A stretch of DNA of 64,000 bases, from contig NZ_LNBY01000017.1 in the NCBI RefSeq assembly GCF_001542855.1, positions 496,001-560,000 on the forward strand. The letters are read 5' to 3'. The notes beneath the pieces were generated by a model. It was not told the origin of the DNA, did no database searches, and saw only the letters and a list, made by a program, of their open reading frames with translations. Origin of the DNA: Erythrobacter sp. AP23. GTDB lineage: Bacteria > Pseudomonadota > Alphaproteobacteria > Sphingomonadales > Sphingomonadaceae. Position numbers and translations under genes: made by a program. This document shows positions 45,306-54,149 of the stretch, one piece after another. Each line of letters opens with the position of its first letter. Within the stretch, counting starts at the first letter, position 1.

Positions 45306-46676
45306 TTAAAAGCTGTATTTGTAGACGCGTTTGATATCGCCGCCCCACTCGCCGTGATAGCGATCGAGCAAGGTCTGTGCCGGGACCTTGCCGCTGGCGA
45401 CGATCTCGTCGAGCGTTTCGAGGAAGCCGGTCTCGTTGTCGCCCGAGGTGTTGAGGCGTCCGCGCGCGGCCAGCCCGGCGCGGGCAATGGCGAGCACGTC
45501 TTTCGCAAGGTCCTGCAGCTTGCCGCCGCCGGGGATCGACGCGTCCAGCGCCAGCTTCGGCACGGCATTGCGCAGTTCCTCGCGCTCTTCCATCGTCCAG
45601 TGCTTTACCAGATCCCAGGCCGCATCGAGCGCGCCCTGGTCGTAGAGCAGGCCGACCCATAAGGCGGGAAGCGCGCAGATGCGGCTCCACGGCCCGCCAT
45701 CGGCGCCGCGCATTTCGAGAAAGCTTTTCAGCCGCACTTCGGGAAATGCGGTCGAGAGATGGTCCCACCAATCGGCTTCGGTCGGTTTTTCCCCAGGCAG
45801 GACTTCCAGCTTTCCCTCCAGGAAATCGCGGAAGCTGAGGCCGGCAGCGTCGATGTATTTCCCCTCGCGGAAGACGAAATACATCGGCACGTCGAGCATG
45901 TAATCGACCCAGCGTTCGTAGCCGAAGCCGTCCTCGAACACGAAAGGCAGCATGCCTGTGCGGTGCGGATCGGTGTCGCTCCAGATGTGCGAGCGGTACG
46001 ACAGGTAACCGTTGGGTTTCCCTTCGGTGAAGGGCGAATTGGCGAACAGGGCGGTGGCGAGCGGTTGAAGCGCGAGGCCGGTGCGGAATTTCTGCGCCAT
46101 GTCGGCTTCGGAGCCATAGTCGAGGTTCACCTGGATGGTGCATGTGCGCAGCATCATGTCGAGGCCGAGACTGCCCACGCGCGGCATGTGCCGCATCATG
46201 ATTTCGTAGCGCCCCTTGGGCATGACAGGCAGTTCTTCACGGGTCTTGTCGGGCCACATGCCGAGGCCGAGGAAGCCGACTCCGCACCGCTCACCGATTG
46301 CCTTGACCTGTTCCAGGTGCCGCCCCGTCTCGGCGCAGGTGTCGTGCAGATTTTCGAGCGGTGCGCCCGACAATTCGAGCTGGCCGGCGGGTTCGAGGCT
46401 GACCGTGCCATCCTCGCCGCTCATGGCGATGACCTTGCCGCCTTCCTCGATCGGTTCCCATCCGAACTCCTTCAAACTCAGCAAGATATCGCGGATTCCG
46501 CCGGGCTCGTCATAGGAAAGCGCGCGAAAGCTCTTGCGGCAATAGACCAGCTTTTCGTGCTCGGTGCCGATCCGCCAGGCGTGCTTCGGCTTCTCGCCGC
46601 GCTGCATCGGAGCGACCAGTTGGTCGCGGGATTCTATGATGGGATCCTCTGCCCCGGACGTCTCGCGCGTGCTCAT
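45306..46676 (-). CDS. gshA: glutamate--cysteine ligase
   Basis: A 456-residue GshA of the alphaproteobacterial/plant type that makes gamma-glutamylcysteine in glutathione synthesis. WRIGTEHEKLVYC, VSLEPAGQLELSGAP, RYEIMMRHMPRVGSLGLDMMLRTCTIQVNLDY and MYFVFREGKYIDAAGLSFRDF are conserved; the two Cys available for redox control are C46 and others. It is divergent from no neighbour and followed by the ABM gene. Confidence 0.94.
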   Translation of the reverse strand: MSTRETSGAEDPIIESRDQLVAPMQRGEKPKHAWRIGTEHEKLVYCRKSFRALSYDEPGGIRDILLSLKEFGWEPIEEGGKVIAMSGEDGTVSLEPAGQLELSGAPLENLHDTCAETGRHLEQVKAIGERCGVGFLGLGMWPDKTREELPVMPKGRYEIMMRHMPRVGSLGLDMMLRTCTIQVNLDYGSEADMAQKFRTGLALQPLATALFANSPFTEGKPNGYLSYRSHIWSDTDPHRTGMLPFVFEDGFGYERWVDYMLDVPMYFVFREGKYIDAAGLSFRDFLEGKLEVLPGEKPTEADWWDHLSTAFPEVRLKSFLEMRGADGGPWSRICALPALWVGLLYDQGALDAAWDLVKHWTMEEREELRNAVPKLALDASIPGGGKLQDLAKDVLAIARAGLAARGRLNTSGDNETGFLETLDEIVASGKVPAQTLLDRYHGEWGGDIKRVYKYSF

Positions 46677-46718
46677 GACGAGTGGCGATAGGCAACCGAA
46701 CCTTGCGTGGAAAGGAAA

Positions 46719-47474
46719 TTAATCTTCGCCGAGCCAGTCGCCCGCCTCGGCCATCCAGATCGCGATACCCGCAATCGCTGCGGTCTCACCGCGCAGGATA
46801 CGCGGGCCGAGGCTGATCGCAACCGAGGCGGGATGCGCGCGGATGGCGGCGCGCTCGGCATCGTCGAAGCCGCCTTCCGGACCGACCAGCAGCGCCGCCG
46901 GCCCCTCGGCATAGCAGAAAGCATCGGCAGCCGGCTCGCCGCCTTCCTCGTCGGCGAAGAACAGATGGCGTTCCTGCGGCCAGCTGCGCAGCAGCGCGTC
47001 GAGTTTTGCGACGGGGGCGATTTCGGGCAGCGCGGTCCGCGCGCATTGTTCGGCCGCCTCGGTGACGATGGTATCGGCACGTTCGGCATTGAGCTTGTCC
47101 GCAACGCAGCGCCGGGTGACGACGGGCGCGATGCGCGCGACGCCGAGCTCGGTCGCTTTTTCGAGCACGAGGTCGAAGCGGTCTTTCTTGAGCAATGCGG
47201 GACATAGCCAGAAATCGGGCACCGGTTCGCGCGGGCGCAGATGCTGCTTGGGTTGGAGCAGGACGTGCCGCTTGCCTGCCTCGACCACCTCGGCAGCCCA
47301 TTCGCCGGTGATATCGTCGCACAGGATCACGGCGTCTCCCGGGGAAGCGCGCATTACTTTCGCGAGGTAATGGGCTTGATTGCCCTCGACCTGCACTGCC
47401 GCGTTGGCAGAGAGTTCCTGCTCGACAAACAGGCGCGGGGCGCTCTTCGGGGGCCAGGCGGGGGTTGCGGGCAT
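46719..47474 (-). CDS. rsmE: 16S rRNA (uracil(1498)-N(3))-methyltransferase
   Basis: A 251-residue SPOUT methyltransferase that modifies U1498 of 16S rRNA. HYLAKVMRASPGD, WLCPALLKKDRFDLVLEKATELGVARIAPVVTRR and LLVGPEGGFDDAERAA with the SISLGPRILRGETAAIAGIA knot region (here AISLGPRILRGETA) are the RsmE signature. It is 42 bases downstream of gshA's start side and divergent from ubiA. Confidence 0.95.
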   Translation of the reverse strand: MPATPAWPPKSAPRLFVEQELSANAAVQVEGNQAHYLAKVMRASPGDAVILCDDITGEWAAEVVEAGKRHVLLQPKQHLRPREPVPDFWLCPALLKKDRFDLVLEKATELGVARIAPVVTRRCVADKLNAERADTIVTEAAEQCARTALPEIAPVAKLDALLRSWPQERHLFFADEEGGEPAADAFCYAEGPAALLVGPEGGFDDAERAAIRAHPASVAISLGPRILRGETAAIAGIAIWMAEAGDWLGED

Positions 47475-47503
47475 GATCCGGCAGCTAGCGACATTCTATC
47501 CCT

Positions 47504-47590
47504 CCGTCATCCCCGCGAAAGCGGGGATCCCGCTACATCTTTGGATGCATGTCGCAAAAAGCGGGATTCCCGCTTTCGCGGGAATGACGG
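47504..47590. repeat. REP-like inverted repeat doublet
   Basis: Two copies of a ~27-base palindromic unit face each other: CCGTCATCCCCGCGAAAGCG (from 47504) and its near-inverse ending CGCGGGAATGACGG (to 47590). Each unit is itself a hairpin with a GAAA-type loop: CCCCGC-GAAA-GCGGGG in one and TTCCCGC-TTTC-GCGGGAA in the other. The two differences between the units are compensatory, so each keeps its own stem. This is typical of REP/BIME elements spread by RAYT transposases. It lies between divergent rsmE and ubiA. Confidence 0.8.
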
Positions 47591-47610
47591 ATTGGTTTAG
47601 GGGGCACTGG

Positions 47611-48513
47611 ATGTCCGAAACCATCGTCCCCGACAGCGAACATCGCGGCCTCGTCGCGCGCCTGCCGCAATTGCCGCGCGATCTGGCGCAGCTGGCGCGG
47701 TTCGACCGGCCGATCGGCTGGTGGCTGCTGTTCTGGCCCTGCGCCTGGGGCGTGTGGCTGACCGGCGCGGGCTGGCAGCTTGAACTGCTCGGCTGGCTGC
47801 TGCTCGGCAGCATCGCGATGCGCGGGGCGGGCTGCGTCTACAACGACATCGTCGATGCCGAGCTCGACCGCAAGGTCGCGCGCACTGCGGTGCGCCCGGT
47901 GGCGAGCGGGCGGATCTCCAAGAAGCTCGCCTGGACCTGGCTGCTCGCCCTGTGCGCCGTCGGCCTGCTCGTGCTGTGGCAGTTGCGTCCTTTCGCGCAA
48001 GGGGTCGCGCTGGCCAGCGTCGTCTTGGTGGCCGCCTATCCTTTTATGAAGCGCATCACCTGGTGGCCGCAGGCATGGCTGGGCATGGTCTTCACCTGGG
48101 GGCTGCTGGTCGGCTGGACGCAGCTGCGCGCCGACAATTGGGACGCGCTCGCAGCGATGTATGCGGGCGCAGCGCTGTGGGTCATCGGCTACGACACGAT
48201 CTACGCCATGCAGGACCGCGAAGACGATGCGCTGGTCGGCATCCGCTCGAGCGCCCTGCGATTGGGCGGGCGGGTGCGGGGCGGCGTGGCGCTGTTCTAC
48301 GCCGGTGCCGTCGCGTTGTGGGTGCTGGCCTGCTGGCTTTACCGCGCCGACTGGGTCGCGCTGCTCGCGCTGCTGCCCGCGGCAGGGCACCTTGCCTGGC
48401 AGGTAGCCACGCTCGACGGAGAGGACCCCGGCAACCCGCTCGACCGCTTCCGCGCCAATCGCTGGACGGGGGCACTGGTCGCCGCCGCCTGTTTCGTCGT
48501 GGGGAATGCCTGA
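47611..48513 (+). CDS. ubiA: 4-hydroxybenzoate octaprenyltransferase
   Basis: A 300-residue polytopic UbiA that prenylates 4-hydroxybenzoate in ubiquinone synthesis. ARFDRPIGWWLLFWP, then GAGCVYNDIVDAELDRKVARTAVRPVASG, with NDxxDxxxD at 78-86, and the second Asp-rich region GYDTIYAMQDREDDALVGIRS. About nine hydrophobic segments are present. The REP-like doublet is just upstream. Confidence 0.95.
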   Translation: MSETIVPDSEHRGLVARLPQLPRDLAQLARFDRPIGWWLLFWPCAWGVWLTGAGWQLELLGWLLLGSIAMRGAGCVYNDIVDAELDRKVARTAVRPVASGRISKKLAWTWLLALCAVGLLVLWQLRPFAQGVALASVVLVAAYPFMKRITWWPQAWLGMVFTWGLLVGWTQLRADNWDALAAMYAGAALWVIGYDTIYAMQDREDDALVGIRSSALRLGGRVRGGVALFYAGAVALWVLACWLYRADWVALLALLPAAGHLAWQVATLDGEDPGNPLDRFRANRWTGALVAAACFVVGNA

Positions 48514-48606
48514 TGCTGGCGCAATGCGATTTGGTTGGGCCGCTTGAGAACGGCTGCAATGAACGGTTCGGTCTCCTCGTGATATCTGGGCGGCTGATCT
48601 GATCCC

Positions 48607-49059
48607 ATGCGCATCGCGATGTTCGAACCCGAAATTGCAGGAAATGTCGGCGCGGTGATGCGGCTTTGTGCCTGTTTGGGTGCGCGAATAGACCTAATCG
48701 AACCAATGGGGTTCAAATGGGACGATCGTCGCGTGCGCCGCGCAGCCATGGACTATATCGACCATGTCGAGGTCGTGCGGCATGCCGACTTCGAGGCTTT
48801 CTACGAGACATTGGGCGAGGGGCGGTTGGTGCTGTTCACCACCAAGGCGACCCAATCCGCTTATGACTATGCATATCGCCCCGACGACGTGCTGCTGTTC
48901 GGCAAGGAAAGCGCGGGCGTGCCGCACCATGTGGCCGAGACGAGCGATGCGAAGGTGCGTCTGCCGATGCGCGCGCAGGTCCGTTCGCTCAACGTCGCGA
49001 CCAGCGCTGCCATCGCACTGGCCGAGGCGCTGCGTCAGACCGGTACGCTCCCGCGCTAG
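48607..49059 (+). CDS. trmL: tRNA (cytidine(34)-2'-O)-methyltransferase
   Basis: A 150-residue SPOUT methyltransferase, TrmL, which methylates the wobble 2'-OH of tRNA-Leu isoacceptors. MRIAMFEPEIAGNVGAVMRLCACLGARIDLIEPMGF, then LLFGKESAGVPHHV and the knot LPMRAQVRSLNVATSAAIALAEALRQ are conserved. It lies about 90 bases after ubiA. Confidence 0.95.
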   Translation: MRIAMFEPEIAGNVGAVMRLCACLGARIDLIEPMGFKWDDRRVRRAAMDYIDHVEVVRHADFEAFYETLGEGRLVLFTTKATQSAYDYAYRPDDVLLFGKESAGVPHHVAETSDAKVRLPMRAQVRSLNVATSAAIALAEALRQTGTLPR

Positions 49060-49138
49060 CGTCTCGCGGTGGACAAGTGGCATCGCCCGGGCGTGCGAGG
49101 CTTGAGCGACTCGGCGAGGTCTTCTTTACCTTGCTCGC

Positions 49139-49489
49139 ATGACGGACACATTCGCGGCGCTTTCCGATCCCACCCGGCGGCACTTGCTGGACCGGCTGAG
49201 CGAGGAGGGCGGGCTGACCCTGTCGGATCTGGCGGAAGACCTGCCGATGACGCGCCAGGCGGTGGCCAAGCACCTCGCCGTGCTCGAGGCTGCCGAACTG
49301 GTCGCCTCCGAGCGCGACGGGCGCTGCAAGCGGCATTATCTCAACCCGGTGCCGCTCGCGAAGATGGCGCGGCGCTGGTTGGGTCGGTTCGAGGAGGTTC
49401 CGCTGGCAGCAATGTCCGGTTACCACGGTTCTGCACACGGAGTTCGCGCCGCGCGAACATCGGCTCTCGCAGGATCGGCTCATTCATAG
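49139..49489 (+). CDS. ArsR/SmtB-like winged-helix regulator
   Basis: A 116-residue HTH protein of the ArsR superfamily. DTFAALSDPTRRHLLDRLSEEGGLTLSDLAEDLPMTRQAVAKHLAVLEAAELV is the winged helix, ending in RHYLNP. The last ~25 residues, from about VPLAAMSGYHG to the end, look unlike the usual dimerisation helix (normally WLGRFE followed by an acidic helix), so a C-terminal frameshift or replacement is possible. It overlaps the VOC gene's 3' end by ten bases. Confidence 0.8.
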   Translation: MTDTFAALSDPTRRHLLDRLSEEGGLTLSDLAEDLPMTRQAVAKHLAVLEAAELVASERDGRCKRHYLNPVPLAKMARRWLGRFEEVPLAAMSGYHGSAHGVRAARTSALAGSAHS

Positions 49490-49851
49490 CTGACCACCTC
49501 GAATTCGATTCCGTCCCAATCGAAGAAATAGAATCGGCGACCCGGCTCGTAGTCGTCATGGCCGAAGGATTTCAGCCCATGCGCGGCAACGACCTTTTCC
49601 GCCGCGTCGAGATCGTCGACGGTAAAGGCGACATGGTTGAGCGGCTGTCCCTTGCGATACTCGCCCTTCACATGCTCGCCCGTATAGAGCGCAATGTAAT
49701 CGTGAGCTTCTCCGACGTGGATCGTGCGCCCGCCAAGCTGCGAATTGCCGCGCCAGCGCTCCCTCCAGCCGAGCAGGTCTTTCAGCAGGTCTGCGCTGCG
49801 ATCGGGATCGGTAACCGAGATATTGGCGTGTTCGAGGCGTCCGGTGGACAT
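49480..49851 (-). CDS. VOC family (glyoxalase-like) protein
   Basis: A 123-residue VOC protein. TGRLEHANISVTDPDRSADLLKDLLGW and LNHVAFTVDDLDAAEKVVAAHGLKSFGHDDYEPGRRFYFFDWDGIEFEVVSYE form the two beta-alpha-beta-beta-beta modules; His11, His92-type and Glu-terminal residues could bind metal as in glyoxalase/fosfomycin enzymes. The reaction is unknown. The ATG at 49851 has GGAG upstream; a MerR-type promoter with a SoxR-like box lies between it and soxR. Confidence 0.87.
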   Translation of the reverse strand: MSTGRLEHANISVTDPDRSADLLKDLLGWRERWRGNSQLGGRTIHVGEAHDYIALYTGEHVKGEYRKGQPLNHVAFTVDDLDAAEKVVAAHGLKSFGHDDYEPGRRFYFFDWDGIEFEVVSYE

Positions 49852-49927
49852 CGTGCATCTCCTTGTCAGGGACGGCAAACCGAGAACCGGTCGGACGCCC
49901 GCATTTGCGATGCCCATACCTATGCAA

Positions 49928-49945
49928 CTTCAACTTCACTTGAGG
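49928..49945. promoter_or_regulatory. SoxR-like operator in the soxR-VOC divergent region
   Basis: CTTCAACTTCACTTGAGG matches the SoxR box (CCTCAAGTTAACTTGAGG, from memory) at 15 of 18 positions. On the minus strand TTGACC (49944-49949) and CATAGG (49919-49924) are 19 bases apart, an elongated spacing typical of MerR-family promoters, with the box within it. The VOC gene is thus the probable SoxR target. Confidence 0.65.
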
Positions 49946-49976
49946 TCAAGGTCCAAAAGCCCTATCAGTGAAATCG

Positions 49977-50414
49977 ATGAACTCGAACGACCTTCTCAGC
50001 ATCGGCGACCTTGCGCGCCGCACCGGCCTGTCGACCTCGGCGATCCGCTTCTACGAGGACAAGGGGCTGATCCAGGCGCATCGCACCGCCGGTAACCAGC
50101 GACGCTTCCTGCGCAGCGATATCCGGCGCTTGAGCTTCATCCTGATCGTGCAGAAACTCGGCCTCTCGCTCGAAGAGATCGGCGACCACTTGCGCAGCCT
50201 GCCCCAGGGGCGCACGCCGTCGAGTTTCGACTGGTGGAAGATCAGCGAGGCGATCCGCGAAAGCCTCGATCGTCGGATCGCGCAATTGCAGGCGCTGCGC
50301 GACAATCTCGACGGCTGCATCGGCTGTGGCTGCCTGAGCCTGAAAACGTGCAAGCTCTACAATCCCGACGATATCGCCGCGGAAGGCGGGCCGGGGCCTC
50401 GGGTGCTGCGCTAG
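49977..50414 (+). CDS. soxR: redox-sensitive transcriptional activator SoxR
   Basis: A 145-residue MerR-family regulator with a [2Fe-2S] cluster. The HTH reads LLSIGDLARRTGLSTSAIRFYEDKGLI, the dimerisation helix follows, and the cluster motif CIGCGC...C (Cys114, Cys117, Cys119, Cys125) is intact, as in E. coli SoxR. It responds to redox-active compounds. ATG 49977 is preferred to GTG 49968. It is divergent from the VOC gene with the SoxR-like box in between. Confidence 0.95.
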   Translation: MNSNDLLSIGDLARRTGLSTSAIRFYEDKGLIQAHRTAGNQRRFLRSDIRRLSFILIVQKLGLSLEEIGDHLRSLPQGRTPSSFDWWKISEAIRESLDRRIAQLQALRDNLDGCIGCGCLSLKTCKLYNPDDIAAEGGPGPRVLR

Positions 50415-50476
50415 TTGCGGACGGTCCGTTGGCGACGACATTGCGGTCATTGGAGGACTCGGTCAAATGATTGCCG

Positions 50477-50788
50477 ATGGAACAGAGTGATCCTTTTCTG
50501 GAGCGGACCTATCTACTCGACGGAACCGAATTAACGTGTCGGTTCTATCAGCCCGTTTCTGATGGTCAGGACTTCAGTTGCCGGTATGAGATCAAGTGGC
50601 CCGACGGTCTTCGTTCGCGCAGTGCTTGGGGAGTGGATAGCGTTCAATCTCTGCTGCTCGCAATGCAGGCCGTGCATAGCGACCTCTTGCTCCGTCGGGA
50701 GCGGGACGGACTTGAAGTTCGATGGCTCGACGGGAGAGAACTTGGACTGCCTCCGCTCGGTGGAAACACCTCAGCAACGAGAGAGTAG
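50477..50788 (+). CDS. DUF6968-like hypothetical protein
   Basis: A 103-residue protein of unknown function. MEQSDPFLERTYLLDGTEL and GVDSVQSLLLAMQAVHSDLL with a Trp-containing ERDGLEVRWLDG segment suggest an alpha/beta domain; I recall DUF6968 as a possible match but cannot confirm it. It lacks signal or membrane segments. ATG at 50477; a TTG two codons upstream is the alternative. It lies 60 bases after soxR. Confidence 0.6.
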   Translation: MEQSDPFLERTYLLDGTELTCRFYQPVSDGQDFSCRYEIKWPDGLRSRSAWGVDSVQSLLLAMQAVHSDLLLRRERDGLEVRWLDGRELGLPPLGGNTSATRE

Positions 50789-50871
50789 CGGCATTGGCTG
50801 AATGGCCGCTCCTCACCTACAAACCGCCAAAGACTGGCTAACGCGACGCGCCTCAAACCGGACAGGGCGTC

Positions 50872-51399
50872 TCAATATTCCGGCCCAAGTTCCGGATCGA
50901 GATCGCGCGGGCGGGCGAAATGCACCAGCTTTCCGCAGCCGTCGCGTAGATCGGCCCAGTCCTCGATATCGAGTTCGAACACCGCATAGGCGGCGGTCGG
51001 AAACTTCACCTTGGCCTCGTCGTACAGCGCGTTCTCGTTCTTGGGCGCAACCAGTTCGAACAGCATGTCGCCAAGCCCGGGATTGTGACCCGAGATCAGG
51101 AGGCTGTCGCCGTCCCCGCCCGCCTCGCGGATCACGGTCATGATCGTGTCGGTGCCCGCGAGATAGAGCCGCTCGTCCCATTGCGGCGCGAGTTCGGGAA
51201 GCGCTTCGGCCAGGGTTCTCTTCACGCGTTCGGCGGGGCTGGCGACGAGCCGGTCCCAAGCGACGCCATGCGCGCGGATATGCTCGCCGATGACCTCGGC
51301 CCCCTTGCGCCCCCGATCGTTGAGTCCACGGTCGAAATCGCGCTTGTCGCTCTGGCCCCAATCGGACTTGGCGTGGCGCAACAGGCCGAGGATTTTCAC
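50872..51399 (-). CDS. phosphohistidine phosphatase SixA-like protein
   Basis: A 175-residue histidine phosphatase. MKILGLLRHAKSDW carries the catalytic RHA motif with His9, and SLLISGHNPGLGDMLFEL has the second catalytic His. SixA-like proteins dephosphorylate phosphohistidine domains, and related ones act on small molecules. Its ATG overlaps the stop of the helicase gene (ATGA), so it is cotranscribed downstream of it. Confidence 0.9.
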   Translation of the reverse strand: MKILGLLRHAKSDWGQSDKRDFDRGLNDRGRKGAEVIGEHIRAHGVAWDRLVASPAERVKRTLAEALPELAPQWDERLYLAGTDTIMTVIREAGGDGDSLLISGHNPGLGDMLFELVAPKNENALYDEAKVKFPTAAYAVFELDIEDWADLRDGCGKLVHFARPRDLDPELGPEY

Positions 51400-54149
51400 G
51401 ATGGTTGGCTCTCCGCTGGCGAATGCTCGGGGCTAACAACACCCTTGGCGACGCGCTGTAAAGCCTCTTCGAGTGTCAGCCTCGTGACGGGCGTGCCTTC
51501 GGGGAAGGCCGACAGCAAGCGACTGGGGAAGGCGGGCGAGAGTACGACGAAATGGCCCGAATCCTCGCGCGTGCGGATCAGCCGGCCGAAGGCCTGAGCG
51601 AGCCGGGCGCGGATGATGCGGTCGTCGTAACGCTGCGCGCCGCCCTGCTGCTCGGCCGCGGCGGCGCGGCGCGCCCGGTGGAGGATGGTCGGACGCGGCC
51701 AGGGCACGCTTTCCATCACCACGCAGCGCAGGCTGCGGCCCGGCACGTCGACCCCGTCACGCAGCGCATCGGTGCCGAGCAGGCTGGCGCGTGGATCGTC
51801 GCGGAAGATATCGGTCAGCGTGCCCGTATCGATCGGGTCGACATGCTGCGCATAGAGCGGCAGCCCGGCGCGGGCGAGCCGGTCTGCGATGCGGCCATAG
51901 ACTGCCCGCATCCGGCGGATCGCGGTAAACAGGCCGAGGACGCCGCCATCGCTTGCCTCGATCAGCCGCGCATAGGCGCCGGCGAGCGCGGGGATGTCGC
52001 CCTTGCGGATATCGGTGACGATCAGGACCTCGGCGCGGCTCGCATAGTCGAACGGACTGTCCGCCTGCACGGTCCTCGGACTGAGTTCGAGATGCGGTGC
52101 ACCGCTCTTGGCGATGGCGTGCGGCCAGTCGGGCCCGCTCTCGTCGCGATCGGTCAACGTGGCACTGGTCACCATCACGCCATGTGCGGGTTCGAGCACG
52201 ACCTTCGCAAACGGCTTCATCGGATCGAGCCAGTGGCGGTACAGCCCGACGTCGAATTCGCGCGCATCGTTGCGATCGACCTGCAGCCAGTCGACGAACT
52301 CCGGGTCCGCAGGCCCTCCGAGCCGCGACAGCAGCGCTTCCCAGGCGGCGATCAGGTCGATCCGCCAGGCGAGCGAATGGCGGGCACCTTCGATCCGCGC
52401 GCGACCCTGACCGTCGAGCCAGTCGGGTGCGTCCTCCATTACCGCTTCGAGCCGTCCGGCAAGTTTGAGCAGCGGTGTCCGGATAGCCGCCAGCGCCTGC
52501 GCGGCAGTGCCCGCCGCCTCGATCAGTTCGCCGGGCAGTTGCGCGGCCTCGGTCTCGATACCATAGCCCATCTCGAGACCGCTCTCGTCGCGCGCGAAGG
52601 TGGTGGCGCGGACTGCGGCGAGCAGTTCCTCGAGCGGCCCCAACGGCGCGCCTTCCGCAAGTCGGCCGAGCCAGCCATCGGCGGGCAGGGCGTGCGCGGC
52701 CTCGACCGCGTCCTCCACCGCCTCGCCGCCCGCATCGTCATAGCTCGCGACATCGGCGAGCCGCGCGGACAGGCCGCGGCGACGCCCGCGGCTGTTCTTT
52801 TCCGGTCCGATGATCCAGCGCCTCAGCTCGATCGCTTCCTGCCCCGTGAGCGCTGCGGAGAAGGTGCTGTCGGCAGCATCGAATACGTGATGGCCCTCAT
52901 CGAAGACGATGCGCGTGGGACGGCTGGCGGGATCGCGCCCGCGCGCGGCGTTGACCATGACCAGGGCATGATTGGCAATCACGAGATCGGCCTGTGCGGC
53001 ATTGCGCGCGCTCCGCTCGATGAAGCATTTCCGGTAATGCGGGCAGCCGGCATAGACGCATTCGCCGCGCTGGTCGGTGAGCGCCGCAATGCCGCGCTTG
53101 CGGAACAGCGTGCCGAGCCAGCCAGGCAGATCGCCGCCGATCATGTCGCCATCCTGCGAATAGGCCGCCCAGCGCGCGACCAGATGGGCGAGTATGGCGG
53201 GGCGGCCGGCGAAGCCGCCCTGCAGTGCGTCTTCCAGATTGAGCAAACACAGATAGTTCTCGCGCCCCTTACGCACGACCACAGGCGGCGAACCGTCGGG
53301 GCGGGCGGCAGGCCAGGCGCGGGCGCTCTCGCGCCGCAGCTGGCGCTGAAGGTTCTTGGTATAGGTCGAGACCCAGACCGTGCCGCCGGAATGCTCCGCC
53401 CAGAGCGAGGCCGGGGCGAGATAGCCCAGTGTCTTGCCGATCCCAGTGCCCGCCTGCGCCAGCAGGACATGCGGGCGCTTCTGCTTATCGCGTGGGCTGA
53501 AGACATGGCCCGCACCCTTCGAGAAATCGCGCTGGCCGTCGCGCCGCTCGGCTCCTTCGCCGGTCAACCGTTCGAGCTGCGCCTCGATCTCGGGTCCCTC
53601 GATCCGCACCTGTGCGGGCTGCGCGCGCTCGGGGGTTTCATCCCACTCGGGCAGACGGCTGAAGAGCCATTTTTCCGCATGTTCGGGTTTGCGGATATGC
53701 GGGGCGAGCACGCCCGACCAGGGCCAGCGGAGCCGCGCGAGCGATTGCAGCGCCGACCATGCACCCTCGCGTTCGGGCCAGTCCTCGTTCTCGCAAGTCG
53801 CCAACAAGGCTCCCGCAGCCTGTTGCAGCAACAGCGGCACCCCGGCATCGTCAGCAGGTTCTTCCAGCCCCAGCGCGTGCGCCAGCCCCTTGGGCGTGGG
53901 TACGCAAAACCGCGCGGGGTGGATGAAGGCGAAGAGCTCGAGCAGGTCGAGCCCCGAGAGGTCAGGATAGCCCAGCCGGTTGGCTACCAACGGCGCATTC
54001 ATTAGCAGCTGCGGCGTATCGGCCGCGGCCATTACCGCTTCGCCCTTGGAGCAACCGCGCGTCCCGCCATTGGCGTCTCGCAGCCACGTACCTGCGTGGC
54101 TGGCGTGAAGGGCGGGGAGGGGCAGCGGCTCGCTCACGAAAATGACCAT
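51396..54149 (-). CDS. ATP-dependent DNA helicase, DinG/XPD type with FeS cluster
   Basis: A 917-residue superfamily 2 helicase. Walker A AQAGTGIGKT (231-240), the iron-sulfur cysteines Cys301, Cys364, Cys369 and Cys375, and the DEGH box (417-420) are visible. The C-terminal half has GVMVTSATL (motif III-like), LGTDALRDGVDVPGRSLRCVVMESVPWPRPT and RARLAQAFGRLIRT (motif VI). The first ~200 residues are an extension. DinG-type helicases unwind 5'-3' and resolve R-loops. It is coupled to the SixA-like gene downstream. Confidence 0.92.
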   Translation of the reverse strand: MVIFVSEPLPLPALHASHAGTWLRDANGGTRGCSKGEAVMAAADTPQLLMNAPLVANRLGYPDLSGLDLLELFAFIHPARFCVPTPKGLAHALGLEEPADDAGVPLLLQQAAGALLATCENEDWPEREGAWSALQSLARLRWPWSGVLAPHIRKPEHAEKWLFSRLPEWDETPERAQPAQVRIEGPEIEAQLERLTGEGAERRDGQRDFSKGAGHVFSPRDKQKRPHVLLAQAGTGIGKTLGYLAPASLWAEHSGGTVWVSTYTKNLQRQLRRESARAWPAARPDGSPPVVVRKGRENYLCLLNLEDALQGGFAGRPAILAHLVARWAAYSQDGDMIGGDLPGWLGTLFRKRGIAALTDQRGECVYAGCPHYRKCFIERSARNAAQADLVIANHALVMVNAARGRDPASRPTRIVFDEGHHVFDAADSTFSAALTGQEAIELRRWIIGPEKNSRGRRRGLSARLADVASYDDAGGEAVEDAVEAAHALPADGWLGRLAEGAPLGPLEELLAAVRATTFARDESGLEMGYGIETEAAQLPGELIEAAGTAAQALAAIRTPLLKLAGRLEAVMEDAPDWLDGQGRARIEGARHSLAWRIDLIAAWEALLSRLGGPADPEFVDWLQVDRNDAREFDVGLYRHWLDPMKPFAKVVLEPAHGVMVTSATLTDRDESGPDWPHAIAKSGAPHLELSPRTVQADSPFDYASRAEVLIVTDIRKGDIPALAGAYARLIEASDGGVLGLFTAIRRMRAVYGRIADRLARAGLPLYAQHVDPIDTGTLTDIFRDDPRASLLGTDALRDGVDVPGRSLRCVVMESVPWPRPTILHRARRAAAAEQQGGAQRYDDRIIRARLAQAFGRLIRTREDSGHFVVLSPAFPSRLLSAFPEGTPVTRLTLEEALQRVAKGVVSPEHSPAESQPS

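Noticed and set aside
51552..54005. An 817-codon open frame on the plus strand opposite the helicase
   Set aside because: The minus-strand helicase has complete motifs; the plus frame lacks a ribosome-binding site and any recognisable domain, so it is a shadow.
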